Positions 52,689 to 64,000 of a stretch of 64,000 nt of DNA are shown here, piece by piece. A program made the translations under genes and the position numbers. The stretch is from assembly GCA_021613375.1 (NCBI GenBank), contig CM038726.1:14303341-14367340 (forward strand), written 5' to 3'. Source of the stretch: Megaleporinus macrocephalus (Eukaryota; Chordata; Actinopteri; Characiformes; Anostomidae). Position 1 is the stretch's first letter, and every line of letters begins with the position of its first letter. Below the pieces are notes generated by a model. That model was given only the letters and a program-made list of their open reading frames with translations. It was not told the origin of the DNA and ran no database searches.

Positions 52689-53905
52689 TACAGGGGTTGG
52701 ACAATGAAACTGAAACACCTGTCATTTTAGTGTGGGAGGTTTCATGGCTAAACCAGTCTGGTGGCCAATCTTCATTAATTGCACATTACACCAGTAAGAG
52801 CAGAGTGTGAAGTTTGGTTAGCAGGTAAGAGCACAGTTTAGCTCAAAATATTGCAATAACACAACATTATGGGTGACATACCAGAGTTCAAAAGAGGAAA
52901 AATTGTTGGTGCACGTCTTGCTGGCGCATCTGTGACCAAGACAGCAAGTTTTTGTGATGTATCAAGAGCCACGGTATCCAGAGTAATGTCAGCAGACCAC
53001 CAAGAAGGACCAACCACATCAAACAGGATTAACTGTGGACGCTAGAGGAAGCTGTCTGAAAGGGATGTTGGGTTCTAACCCGGATTGTATGCAAAAAACA
53101 TAAAACGGCTGCCCAAATCACGGCAGAATTAAATGTGCACCTCAGCTCTCCTGTTTCCACCAGAACTGTCCGTCAGGAGCTCCACAGGGTCAATATACAC
53201 GGCCGGGCTGCTATAGCCAATCCTTTGGTCACTCGTGCAAATGCCAATGGTCGGTTTCAGTGGTTCAAATCTTGGGCTGTGGACAATGCGAACCATGTAT
53301 TGTTCTCTGATGAGTCCACCTTTACTGTTTTCCCCACATCTGGGAGAGTAACGGTGTGGAGAAGCCCCAAAGAAGCATACCACCCAGACTGTTGCATGCC
53401 CAGAGTGAAGCATGGGGGTGGATGAGTGATGGTTTGGGCTGCCATATCATGGCATTCCCTTGGCCCAATACTTGTGCTAGATGGGCGCGTCACTGCGAAG
53501 GACTACCGAAACATTCTGGAGGACCATGTGCATCCAGTGGTTCAAACATTGTATCCTGAAGGCGGTGCCGTGTATCAGGATGACAATGCACCAATACACA
53601 CAGCAAGACTGGTGAAAGATTGGTTTGATGAACATGAAAGTGAAGTTGAACATCTCCCATGGCCTGCACAGTCACCAGATCTAAATATTACTGAGCCACT
53701 TTGGGGTGTTTTGGAGGAGCGAGTCAGGAAACGTTTTCCTCCACCTGCAAGAAGAATGGCTGAAAATTCCTCTGACCACTGTGCAGGACTTGTATATGTC
53801 ATTCCCAAGACTTGTATATGTCATTCAAAAGGAGGCCCTACACCATACTAGTAAATTATTGTGGTCTAAAACCAGGTGTTTCAGTTTCATTGTCCAACCC
53901 CTGTA
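52689..53905 (+). mobile_element. Tc1/mariner transposon with perfect 31-bp TIRs and dead transposase
   Basis: Terminal inverted repeats at 52691-52721 and 53873-53903 are exact reverse complements over 31 bp (outer end CAGGGGTTGGACAATG) and are flanked by TA at both ends, the usual Tc1/mariner target duplication. Length is about 1.2 kb. The interior is a + strand transposase relic (separate entry). Perfect ends beside a damaged coding region suggest moderate age, or ends kept alike by chance or gene conversion. The element lies in ralgps1 intron B-C in the same orientation as the gene. Confidence 0.95.
52869..53854 (+). pseudogene. Tc1/mariner transposase pseudogene (DD36E spacing)
   Basis: The frame opens at ATG 52869 (MGDIPEFKRGKIVGARLAGA) with a helix-turn-helix-like N-terminus. 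It has in-frame stops at 53043 (TAG), 53076 (TAA) and 53423 (TGA), a frameshift near 53098-53110, and a further frame change near 53760. The catalytic domain is readable: first Asp in LFSDES (codon 53309), second Asp in QDDNAP (codon 53582), and Glu in SPDLNITEPLW (codon 53693). Between the second Asp and the Glu there are 36 residues in an unbroken frame, not the 34 of classic Tc1. The end reads GGPTPY, as in many fish Tc1-like transposases. The lesions make an active product impossible from this copy. A DD36E Tc1/mariner lineage (Incomer) has been described in animals and is the natural comparison; membership here is inferred from spacing only. Confidence 0.9.
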
Positions 53906-56571
53906 TGTAATGGTGTCTTAAAAAAGTTGGTAACTATTCAGTATAGGGAAATATTATAAAGTTGCTGTTAATATAAAATGCTTATTTCACCTCAGTTACT
54001 ACCTAATAATGTTGCAACCAGTTAATTACCATCTATTCTCTTTTTTAAAGTATAATAATAAGTACATGTTAAGGGTATATCATGTCCTCATACTGAACTG
54101 TCCCCAAAACGTGTCATTACGGCATAGCGCAACAACAGGAGCAAATAAAAATATTTATAAAATAATATCAGCTACGTTTAAAATCACCTACATAGACTGT
54201 ACGTACAAGATTTTCTCTGATAGCTTTATAGACATGTGGTATCTTTTAGCCACTTAAATATGTTCATTAAAAAAAAAAAAACACATTCTTGGAATTTATC
54301 ACTACATGAACACAGATTGGGTGTGTAACTGTGTGTAACTAGCAAACAATGCCTAGTTGCACTTACACTAGACATTTATTATATTCTTTATAGATGACTA
54401 CGAGCTGGCTGAATGTCTTAGGGGAGTAGATTTTGTTCACTTAACCATTGATTAGTCTAGCTTGTGTCTTTTTCGCCATGTGTTTAATTATGTTTTTGGT
54501 TATGTCTAGAAGTAGCTTCTAAATGAAAAACTACATTTTAAATAAATAAAAGCACTGTTTTGGGCTCAATAAAGACCAAGCCAGGAATATCTGAAAAAAA
54601 ACTTAAGTTTAAAAGTCCATTGGTGTGGGTGTTAGACAAAAACATTAATAAACATTAAATAATGTTTTCTTACTGACAGTAAAAATCTGTACAATATCAG
54701 CCATTTAATTTATTATTAAATGCAAGAAATACGCAGAAATACCCAAAATTCATACATCTGTGAAAAAATGTTACGGTATAGATTTTTTTCCAAAAATGGG
54801 GATTGAATATTCAGATAATGCAGACTTTTGACAGTAAAGATAAGTTTTTTACAGTGTAGTGTGAGAATAGAAGTGGTGAAAAACAATACATTGGTATCAA
54901 GCCATCTCTTGCAACACCAGATGGCCTACAGTCAATAAAGGTATACCTGTGTGGAATGTGTTTTTGATCAAATGAACAATGACTGTTGCTACAAAGGTGT
55001 AGCTATAAAACTAATGGGAAACAGATCACTGAGAGAGGGAAACGTAGGCTGGTTTGGAATCTAGAGAATGGTGGTCAGTATTTCCCATGTGGCTTCGCTG
55101 GTGATAATCTGTCCAAGAGCCTTACCACACCATAACCTTTCATCCTGGGTTCATGTAGCCACAAAGAGATGTGAAGGGTGGGCTACTGAAGTGGGTCCAG
55201 AAGTTTACATCATAGCACTGCTGACCGTGTTCTGCCCCAAGAAGCCTTGGCCTCAGGGATCCGCTGTGGCCTTCTCAATTTTTGTACTTGTGCCAGAACT
55301 CTGGCTGAGTTAAAATCCAGAAAGATGTGGGCCGGCTTTGTGGTTCTGTCCTAGGTCTTTCTCGGAAATCCTATCCCGAGTCTGCAAATCATTCAGGTGT
55401 ACAAGTGGTTGACTTCAATGGGTATTCCGCGTGGAATTCCATAATTAAAAACCCGGATTCCTAACTGTAAAAACAGCTCTGGAAGAGGAAATGTACTATT
55501 TTCCAGTGACTGTACAAAATAAATTTAGTTGTAAATTAGAAGTCAAATGATTCAGTGGCTTTAGGGGCACAACTTATATGTTTTACAGACCTTTATTTTT
55601 TATGTGCAGCTAGGGCTGAGCGATACTGAGGTGGGGGGAGTCAGCATTTAATGTTTTTAGCAATAGATATTATTATATTGACATAAAAAATGACAAAAAT
55701 ATAATGACAATTGCCTGAATAGAGCAATTCTGTCTGTGTAATGCTAATAGAAGCAGAGGGTAGTTATTAGTTTAATTTATTTGATCTGTATTCAGTCAAA
55801 AAAAATGTTAGAAAAACACTGAATTTACACTTTATTGTTTTTGAAAATATACATTCATTAAATATACATTTATTACTGATTAATAATTAGATGCTCGCAA
55901 CACGTTTCCGACAAGGTGGAACGGGAGTTCTTAGGTTTTGTTTTTAGGTCTACCTTTACTGTGCAGTAGTTTTTATATAGCATAACTTGTTAGACTTTAT
56001 TAATTTAACATTTTTTTCTTGATTCCTGCAATTGACAGTTTACGTTCTAGACATCTTCTAAAATTCTTCTAGAATCACAGTCAGTCACTTTCCTTTGCTG
56101 TTTACATAACCAAAAACCACATTCCAGAGATTGTTGGTGGAGTTTCAAAAGTGTTCATTTTCTACTATTCAGTGATTTGTGCGCTGTCACCGGTGCTCCT
56201 CAGGGAACCGTTCCACACCCGCTGATAACCAGACAGAGACTCCAGATTTTATCTGACCCTGGAGCTAATCGTGCTGTGCATAAATCAGTTTTGTGGTAGT
56301 GTTGCATGTATATGTGTATTGCAGACAGTACAACTAGGGGTCACAACATTATCAGAAAATGACTTTACAAGAAAAACTAAAAACACTTTATTCAAAGGCT
56401 ACTTTACATAATATGTGCACGAGTGTTAACACTTGGTTATCACTTATTAAAGTTGTAGCTGGGCATTTACAATCAACTTGTGTCATTAGTCACATGATGG
56501 TACATGACATTGTATTGATCTCCAGTGTCCAAACATTTGAACAGCTAGACAGATTACATGTTCTTTGTAGA

Positions 56572-56904
<333 letters not shown>

Positions 56905-56941
56905 CCATTGACTGAAGCTATGTTATCACTTTATGTTACAG

Positions 56942-57009
56942 AATTTCCTTGAAGATTGAACCTGGGAACAGTTCACCACGCATGGCCTCCTCCAAAGAAG
57001 ATCTTGCAG
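56942..57009 (+). CDS. ralgps1: ralgps1 internal exon C (GEF to proline-rich linker junction)
   Basis: This 68-nt exon follows TTATGTTACAG (AG at 56940-56941) and precedes a GTAAAC donor at 57010. One base completes the Lys codon begun in exon B, and the exon ends in phase 1. The translation [20 protein letters not shown] plus DLA matches the RALGPS1 segment in which IEPG-SSPR is followed by SSKEDLAG; it begins the Ser/Pro-rich linker between the GEF and PH domains. Together the three exons give 300 nt, an exact codon multiple, with every junction in phase. The acceptor has a poor polypyrimidine tract and lies about 40 bp after a palindromic repeat array (56671-56904), so repeat insertion may have shaped the branch-point region. 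Confidence 0.93.
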
Positions 57010-57130
57010 GTAAACGCTGTGGTTTTACCTTCATCCTACTTGGCCTTCATGCACACAGTGGCCACTGTATGTTATTAGATACTTTTTACTTTACTTCATA
57101 AAATGTTCTTGCAAATTATATTTCTTTCAG

Positions 57131-57146
57131 GTCTAAACCTGTCCAA
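57131..57146 (+). other. candidate 16-nt micro-exon of ralgps1
   Basis: A pyrimidine-rich acceptor (ATATTTCTTTCAG, ending 57130) is followed after 16 nt by a near-consensus donor (CAA/GTAAGA at 57147). Entered in phase 1 from exon C, it would encode Gly-Leu-Asn-Leu-Ser plus two bases of a further codon, leaving in phase 2. If spliced only on the 5' side, it would read GLNLSK and then stop, giving a short alternative C-terminus before the PH domain. The homology is too short to test by eye. I do not recall a RALGPS1 isoform with these residues, so this rests on splice-site quality and proximity alone. Confidence 0.25.
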
Positions 57147-60100
57147 GTAAGACTCTTTGGGTGGTTAAAGCCAAAAAAACACGCTGTACTATAAAGCAAA
57201 CAGGAGGAAACCTCAAAGTCTGGGGCTATTTTTCTTACAGTGGTGTCAGTGAGCTCGCGTTCATTAATATGATCATGTAATGCAGGATGCAAACTTGCAG
57301 AGGTCCACAAAAGGAACTACTCAGAAGACAATGACTTGAAACAAACCAGCTGCCCTTTAAAAGAGTACTTGGCAAAAAGATCAGTATTTAAATCAGCTTT
57401 TTAAAAATAAATATCATTTAAATGGACAATGAACATTTCTAAGGATGGTTCAAATGTATAGATCTTTTCTGGGGTCACTGTTTGTCAGACCCCTTTCATT
57501 TTGATTTTGGTAGGTATCAAACTTTTACAACATAATCAGAGTTGTATACAGAATCTCAGTGGTCCGCTGCTATTGTTACACCACAGACAGGACATTTAAA
57601 GGTAAGAGCTTCGTAGAGTGACCTCATCCTGCTTCAAAAGACTTGTTTTTGCTATAGCGTGCTTGACCTGCTTGCCACTGGTGATCTGCTAACGTTTAGT
57701 TTAATGAACAAAATGTTTTTATTTTAAACTGATAAAAACTGAGGCAGGGAAGTGTTTACACAAGGCAGTCCAACTGGCAATATTCCTGGTGACCATCTCA
57801 GCATACAGTTTATATCAGATAGTACATCAGTCTCAGGCTGAGATTCAAGTGTATATGACCTCCTACGGGGAAAGCAGCTCTTCATGTTCTACTGTATCTT
57901 ACATTAATGTGCAGTGTGTTGGCAGAATGAGGTCACTAGCAGCCTCTCTCAGCAGACAGCAGAAGACTTATTACAGTAGAAGTCTTTTCTGTTTGTCTCA
58001 TTTGGGTACAGGTGAGGGACAGAAACAAAGGAAACTACTTCAGGCACATTTATTGGCTGAGACGGCAAGAAGCAATCTGAGACCCTCAGAGGAACCCTTG
58101 TCAAGTATAACAAGTGTGTTGTACACAGTTCTGGTGTTCAGGGCTCAGAAACAGAAAAAAAAAGGTTTAGAATAAAAACTCCGTCAGTTAACTGATTACT
58201 ATTTAACACATTTCTAATTTTATTAAATATCATGTTTGGAAAGTGATGTGAGTTGTGTTTCTACTGATAAGAACATGTCCACACACGACCTCGGAGTCGA
58301 GGATGCCCGTTTATTAAAAAACGAAACACAAAACTTTATCAAGATAACAACAAGAAACAAGAAGCTAGAAACACAGACTTACTAGTACATCTACAAAAGA
58401 AAACAATGACAGGGTTAACAAGAATCTAATGAATAGTTAACAGGCAACAAGGGTTTAAGACAAGCACAGACTAAACAGACAACCAGGGATATATACAGGA
58501 ACTAAAAAAAACACCTGGGGCTAACAAGAGGGAGACAACAACTAACAGAACCACATGGCATTAACAGGACAACGTAAACAAAAGCAGACAGGCATGGGAC
58601 AGGGCAATTGTGAAACAACTAATTGCTCCCACAAGTAGCTATAATATATATCCCATAATAACTTAAATAGTAAATAATGATAAAAATAAAATACAGTATT
58701 GCACTGAAACATCATGCATCTGTTAAATGAAGTTACCTGAATGTCCAGACTTTTTGGAAGTTTGAAGGTAAACCATAAATAGTAAGCTAGTGGGCAACAT
58801 AGCATGAAAATTAATGTTATGAGCTGGTAAGCGATGTTTTGACGTGACGTTTCTTTTCTAAAAAGATTAAGGATCATCAGGTTTTCTCTATTTCTTTCTT
58901 AACAAGGTATTGCTAATTTCTAGCTCTTATTACTCAAACAGCTTCGTAGCCCTGCTGATATTCATTCAGAGTAATATAATGGCAGCAACTATATAGCATT
59001 GCCTTCCTGCCAGAAAATAAAATCAGCGTAGCTACACAATAAGCTTATCATGGCAGTCAGCATTTAGTACATTTATTGCATGAAAACAGGAGAAATGTCA
59101 TAAGGGTTGTAAGAAGAGTGGCACTGTGGTTAAATAAAGCACAGAAGCAAGTGGATGTGTTGTTGCCAGTATGGCATATTGTTGTGTATCAGGCTGTACA
59201 TGTTATCAAAGACGAGAATGGGATGGCTCATCTTTTCATTGATTTCCAATGAAGGGCCAAGAGAAAGAGAGATGTTGGACTTTAGTTTCAGGTAATGTAT
59301 CACCAACTAACAACTAAGTTGGCAAACATAATGTTAGCTTACCCTGGTGATTACCATAAACAGTAAGCTAGCAGGCAACATATGTGCTCTTAATATTTTA
59401 GAAATGGCAACTGGCCTGATATCTGAAGTCTATGACTTTCACATGCGGTGCGTGTTTGATTGAATCATCTCCTGTGGTTGCACAGAATATGCTGTTATGG
59501 TGCTGTTACCATTTCTTTTCATCTGTCATGTTTGGCGGTTACTTAGGTGATCTGGAATGCATCCAGATTGATTGTGGGAATTTGGACAGAGCTGGCTGCT
59601 TTGGAGTGGTTTGCAGTGGGGGTGGTGGGACCGTGGTAGGGATTGAGTGGGTTTGAACTCCCTTCTCTCGAACTGTACACAACAATAGCTTCAGTATTAA
59701 ACTGAAAGTTGTAAAGTGAAGAAAGCAGCTTTGGTGCCTGCAGTAAAAAGCGCAGTGTGGGGCGTGCGCATGAACATGTGGACGAGGAGAACTTTGTCTT
59801 TGAAGTACAGAGTTAAGTCATTCGTTGTAAATGCTGTATGTTCAACAACATGCAGAGGGCCATACGTTGTAAACCCTGCCAGCGTGGCCAAGTCACGCAA
59901 CATGGCAAGCCAGTAAAGTTATTCCCCTATTACTGCGTCCGTACTGTCTGCATTCGGTCTCAATCATGGTCTGAACCTTGGTAACACTGCCTATAGGCCT
60001 CCCTCAGCCATTGTTCCCCATAGCTCAGCCCTGTAAGTTGTTTTGGGGAGTTGCCATGGTTATCTGTAAGCATTCAGTCTCACTGCAGCATTCTACCATG

Positions 60101-62837
60101 CATTTTACCCTCGTTACAAGACCATAGGAAAATATCTTGAACACTGTTTTTGTCCCTTCTTCCAAGTGTAATTATTCTCTTCATTCAAGGAATACTAGGG
60201 AAGAAGCTAATGGCTTTCCTGTACATATCTAACTTATAAATTATGGCTTCATGAGCAATGAAAGCTTTTTCATTCATAAAACGCTGTGTTCAGAATCTCA
60301 CCAAATGGTGCATATGACCGTATCTAATGTATTGTCAGAATACAGCAGTGAGCATCATTAGTATTTATTAGTACTCAGCTTTTCCATGCATGATTTTTGA
60401 ACGGCCATCATAATAATGACAGTACCTGACATAAAAGCATAAAAGCAAGTCTTCTGAAATCATTTTTTATGATCTGGAATCTTATAGAGACGTTCCATGG
60501 AAATTGTGGAATTGGTTCAGGAAAGAGAAACCATAAATGTCATGCATGGAATTTTTTAACGTGAGCGGCTGTTTTTAAAAGAGAAGTGGAAAAATGTCTT
60601 TCTTTAGGTCAGCTCTTTTATATCTCAGGAGAAATAAAGCATATCTGTGCAAGCCCCCTTAAACCCCCACTTGGGAGAGACAAAAGGAGAGATTAACGGA
60701 AGCGCTTAGAGGGGAATTCCAGCCTAAACTCATATGAAATATGTTATTTGTCTTATTATGAGGGCGATCAGTTGGACAGAAAACTGAAAAGCAGTGATGG
60801 CTGAATATACTGCCTCAAATGCGGTTGGTAATGTTTTCCATGAAACATATTCAGAATATGTATAGAATACGTAAGGAATATTTGGATAAGGCACATGGGG
60901 GAAAACATTTGTCTGTTCAAATGTTCAGCTTGTTTAAATCAAGTTACAAAATTATTAACATCATTTGTCTCTCATCGCCCACTTCAGTCCTCCCCTCGTG
61001 AACTTAGCAAACACTTTGTTGTATATGATTATTATGTTTGCCTGATAATCCATTAATAATCCGACTCATAGCCTAATCGGAATAGATTACTTCCACGTAT
61101 AAGCCTTAATTGGAATAGACTAATTAGTTTATAATCCTATAAATTATCTGTTAAATAGAAAAATAATTGCCAAATACATGTCTGTATTCAATTCCAAATA
61201 CATCATCATATTGCCTGAGCTTATTTTGAAAACAGTTAATAAAATGTGATGGGGTAATGTATGTTAATTATAAACCAAATGCAAAGTTAAACAAACAGCA
61301 CCATATAAAGAAAAAAGAAAAACTGCAATTATCTAGATTTAGTTCAGCAATGAGTTCCAAGTCTCAGACTAAACGACAGAAAACACCACAATCATCACTT
61401 CTCCTTCAGGTCCCGATGGCTAATGTACTACTTTAAGAGATTTTTAAATTAAGTGCTGAAATGTTCGATTTGTATGCGACTCCTCTGAGGAAACTAGAAA
61501 GTGGACGACTGTTATTATTATGAATTGTGGAGTTTCTTATCTGCTTAACCTTCTGAAGACATGCTGTAGGATATGTTGTGAAGACTGGAGACTGTGTGGG
61601 CGGACCATGACTTTCCTTTGACTGAACGGGCTGTAGATTCAATCCACAATCATGTTTCAGATAAAACCAAACACAGTGTTGAAAGTTTTTCTTAAGGTGG
61701 CCAAAAGCAATAACGTCACTATCTATGCAGGCATTTAAACCTCGGTCGCCAGCATTTAAACCCCAAGTTTTGTTAAGTTATAACTGTTTATGAGCTCCAC
61801 ATTCTTGTGTAAATCTTGATTGAGCAATTCATTACACCAGTTTTAGGTCATTGTTTAAAAGAAACACACTCTTAGAGAGATTATCAGGGCTTGTTCAGCA
61901 GCGTTTTCAGTAGTGCACAACAGGCCAGAGTTACCGAGGAGAAGGGCAGCGGTTGGTACTGCACCAAGGGGGTCGGCGGGGGGCATGGTGGAGTGCCGAA
62001 CCCCAGCTGACTCTCAAGCTCTTTTCCTGGGATGAAGCAGAGCAGGGTGATTATTGATCCAGTTATTGGACAAGAGGGTACTTGCAGTGTTTGAAGGCAA
62101 AGAAGTAGAGCTGTAACAAAGAATCGACTTCATCTATAACATCAATAATAAACACTCGTTGGAATAAATCTTGTTAGGATAAGTTGCAGAGAGGACGTTT
62201 GTATTCCTGATTTTCATCACTTGAATAAAAGAGGGAAAATGGCAGAACCTACAGTGCAGGGTTATTTACGGCTGAAGAACTATGGAGCACTTTACTGTAA
62301 CACTGGCTAAAAACTGATGATTTGATTTCCTCAGGCTTGTAAAACTGAGCTCACCTTTGGCTGCAGTGCGACTGTCATGTGAGGATCTAAAGAAACACAT
62401 TTGTAAGAGAAAATGACGAATGCCAGGATGGCGAGTAAGCAGTGTGTTGTCTGCTTTACAGTGAGCTCTGTTTTAGTTTAGCAGGACGCTGTTGGCTGAA
62501 AAGACTTTTTTCTTGAAACATCATGACTAAATTATCTTCATTGCTAGTTGCACTAATGCACACGAACCTTCTCATCCTCACGGATACGGATCATTTTTTT
62601 CGTATGCCTACTTACTTTCTCCGCTTTTGGGCCTCCCAGCCGCAGAAAGAAAAACTTTGTTTTTTGGCCACTGAAAAGAAAACCTCTGGAAAATGCTCTC
62701 CAGGCTGAAGACTTTCAAAACTCTTTATAAGGATTAATGTTTTTGAAAATCCTTACATCATGCGCCTGAATAGTGAACATCATTTATGGCGATTACTTGA
62801 TATTCCCAACCACAAAAACTAAATTGTCTTTGCTTTA

Positions 62838-63398
62838 TGAATAGAATAGAATAGTATAGTACAGTATAGAATAGAATAGAATAGAATAGAATAGCAGAGA
62901 ATAAAATAGAATAAAATAGAATAGAATAGAATAGTACAGTATAGTATAGTATAGAATAGTACAGTATAGTACAGTATAGAATAGAATAGAATAGTATGAA
63001 TAGAATAGTATAGTATAGAATAGAATAGTATAGAATATAATGCAATAGTACAGTTTAGAATAGAATAGAATAGTATAGAATAAAATAGAATAGAATAGAC
63101 TACAATAGTATAGAATAGTACAGTATAGTACAGTATAGAATAGAATAGAATGCAATAGAATAGAATACAATAGTAGAGAATAAAATAGAATAGAATAGTA
63201 TAGTATAGAATAGTACAGTATAGTACAGTATAGAATAGAATAGAATGCAATAGAATAGAATACAATACAATACAATAGAATACAATAGTAGAGAATAAAA
63301 TATAATAGTATAGTATAGAATAGTACAGTATAGTACAGTATAGAATACAATAGAATGCAGTAGAATAGAATAGAATAGAATAGAATAGAATAGAATAG
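62838..63398. repeat. pentanucleotide (AATAG)n array with TATAG/ACAGT variants
   Basis: About 560 bp built of AATAG, TATAG and ACAGT-type steps. The longer word CAGTATAGTACAGTATAGAA recurs at 62962, 63121, 63216 and 63326, so blocks of about 95-160 bp have been duplicated. On the minus strand it yields overlapping Tyr/Ile/Leu/Ser-rich open frames of up to 199 codons, which are repeat artefacts. Confidence 0.96.
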
Positions 63399-63426
63399 CG
63401 ATGCAAAGTTCTTCTTGAATCGGACT

Positions 63427-63659
63427 GCCTCCATCTCTATTTTTCTACATCAATTTAATGCAGCAGCTGCTGTTACATTGTGGGATATTTTTATGATGAA
63501 TGGACCAATAGAAATGCTTTAAAATAGCATGGAAAAATATCTGGTTCCAATGACTTCCATTGAAAGTGAAGACTTTTGGCTTTTTGGCTGGTTTTTGGCT
63601 TCTCCTGTAAAGTTGCTGTTTTGAAGACACTTGTTTTTCATTAGACAGCAATGATATTT
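63427..63659 (+). mobile_element. copy of the foldback MITE family
   Basis: Runs from CCTCCATCTCTATTTTTCTA, through GAATGGACCAATAGAAATGC and TTCTCCTGTAAAGTTGCTG, to CTTGTTTTTCATTAGACAGC and AATGATATT. The left end has been replaced by, or abuts, the pentanucleotide array that ends near 63398. Confidence 0.65.
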
Positions 63660-64000
63660 ATTGACTCTTGAGTAAAATCAGCATTTCTGAGAGCAGTAGA
63701 ATTGTTTCTCTTGATGAAAGTGTAATTTAGAGGATTATCTTTTTCTGTTGGAAAGCATGTTGTGCAAAAGGAGAAATAGCATTTCTATTTGAATTTTCAT
63801 CTCTAGGTACTTTATCTTTCTGTGTTTTGGTCAAAAAGATGTAAATCAATTATGTAAATCAATGTTAAATGCAGCCATTGGCTCAAGACGTGTCCAGAGT
63901 AAACCACTGTCTTGTTGAATCAGAGTAAATAAATCTGTGAATGTTGAGCTGTGTTACTTCACATTCTTCATATATTAATAAAACAATAAAACATAAAAGT

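Larger units (their letters stand above)
57010..64000 (+). other. ralgps1: ralgps1 intron downstream of exon C (partial)
   Basis: The linker and PH-domain exons expected after exon C were not found. 58300-58620 is rich in A and G with little T on the + strand and starts with a poly-A-like TTTATTAAAAAAC context; it could be a transposon end but I cannot name it. 58640-62837 has no recognisable gene. The right end holds a pentanucleotide array and a foldback element copy. Confidence 0.7.

Noticed and set aside
55068..55313. 81-codon open frame in intron B-C
   Set aside because: Not similar to any family I know and not in a context suggesting a ralgps1 exon.
57789..58175. 128-codon open frame with an acceptor-like TTTGGGTACAG inside
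   Set aside because: No similarity to the RALGPS1 linker or PH domain, and CAGGTGAGG there reads better as an isolated donor-like word.
62835..63434. Overlapping minus-strand open frames of 195 and 199 codons, Tyr/Ile/Leu/Ser-rich, membrane-like
   Set aside because: Pentanucleotide repeat artefact; several frames are open at once because the unit contains no stop on that strand.

Overview
The window is AT-rich vertebrate DNA, most likely from a teleost fish. It has no bacterial gene layout and no dense coding. It holds short exons with GT-AG junctions inside long non-coding stretches full of microsatellites, minisatellites and decayed DNA transposons of kinds common in teleosts. The species cannot be read from the sequence; several dispersed repeats recall characin or catfish genomes, which is only an impression.

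The only protein-coding gene I can support is on the + strand. Three internal exons (46249-46386, 49115-49208, 56942-57009) join in phase into 300 nt, or 100 codons, that closely match the end of the RasGEF (CDC25) domain of RALGPS1, a guanine-nucleotide exchange factor for the small GTPase Ral. The first exon starts in phase 1 and the third ends in phase 1, so the gene continues on both sides of the window. The upstream RasGEF exons and the downstream linker and PH domain were not found. A 16-nt candidate micro-exon (57131-57146) follows exon 3.

Layout: 1-46248 is apparently one very large ralgps1 intron, or intron plus unrecognised sequence. It holds a LINE fragment (about 2044-2197), a 36-bp minisatellite with higher-order structure (about 12050-13310), a Tc1-type relic with both ends (22827-23878), a second Tc1 relic on the minus strand (about 31880-32650), a 282-bp tandem duplication (37451-38025), several microsatellites, and copies of a small foldback element. 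46387-49114 is an intron with an 18-unit, 42-bp minisatellite. 49209-56941 is an intron with an internally deleted Tc1-like element (51148-51878), a Tc1/mariner element with perfect 31-bp inverted repeats but a broken DD36E-spaced transposase (52689-53905), and a palindromic array of 24-bp units ending about 40 bp before exon 3. 57010-64000 is intron, ending in a long pentanucleotide array (62838-63398) and another foldback copy.

No rRNA, functional tRNA, CRISPR or confident promoter was seen. The points of most interest are structural: the higher-order minisatellites, a window-wide foldback MITE family, the transposon with intact ends and broken enzyme, and the palindrome and micro-exon candidates beside ralgps1 exon 3.
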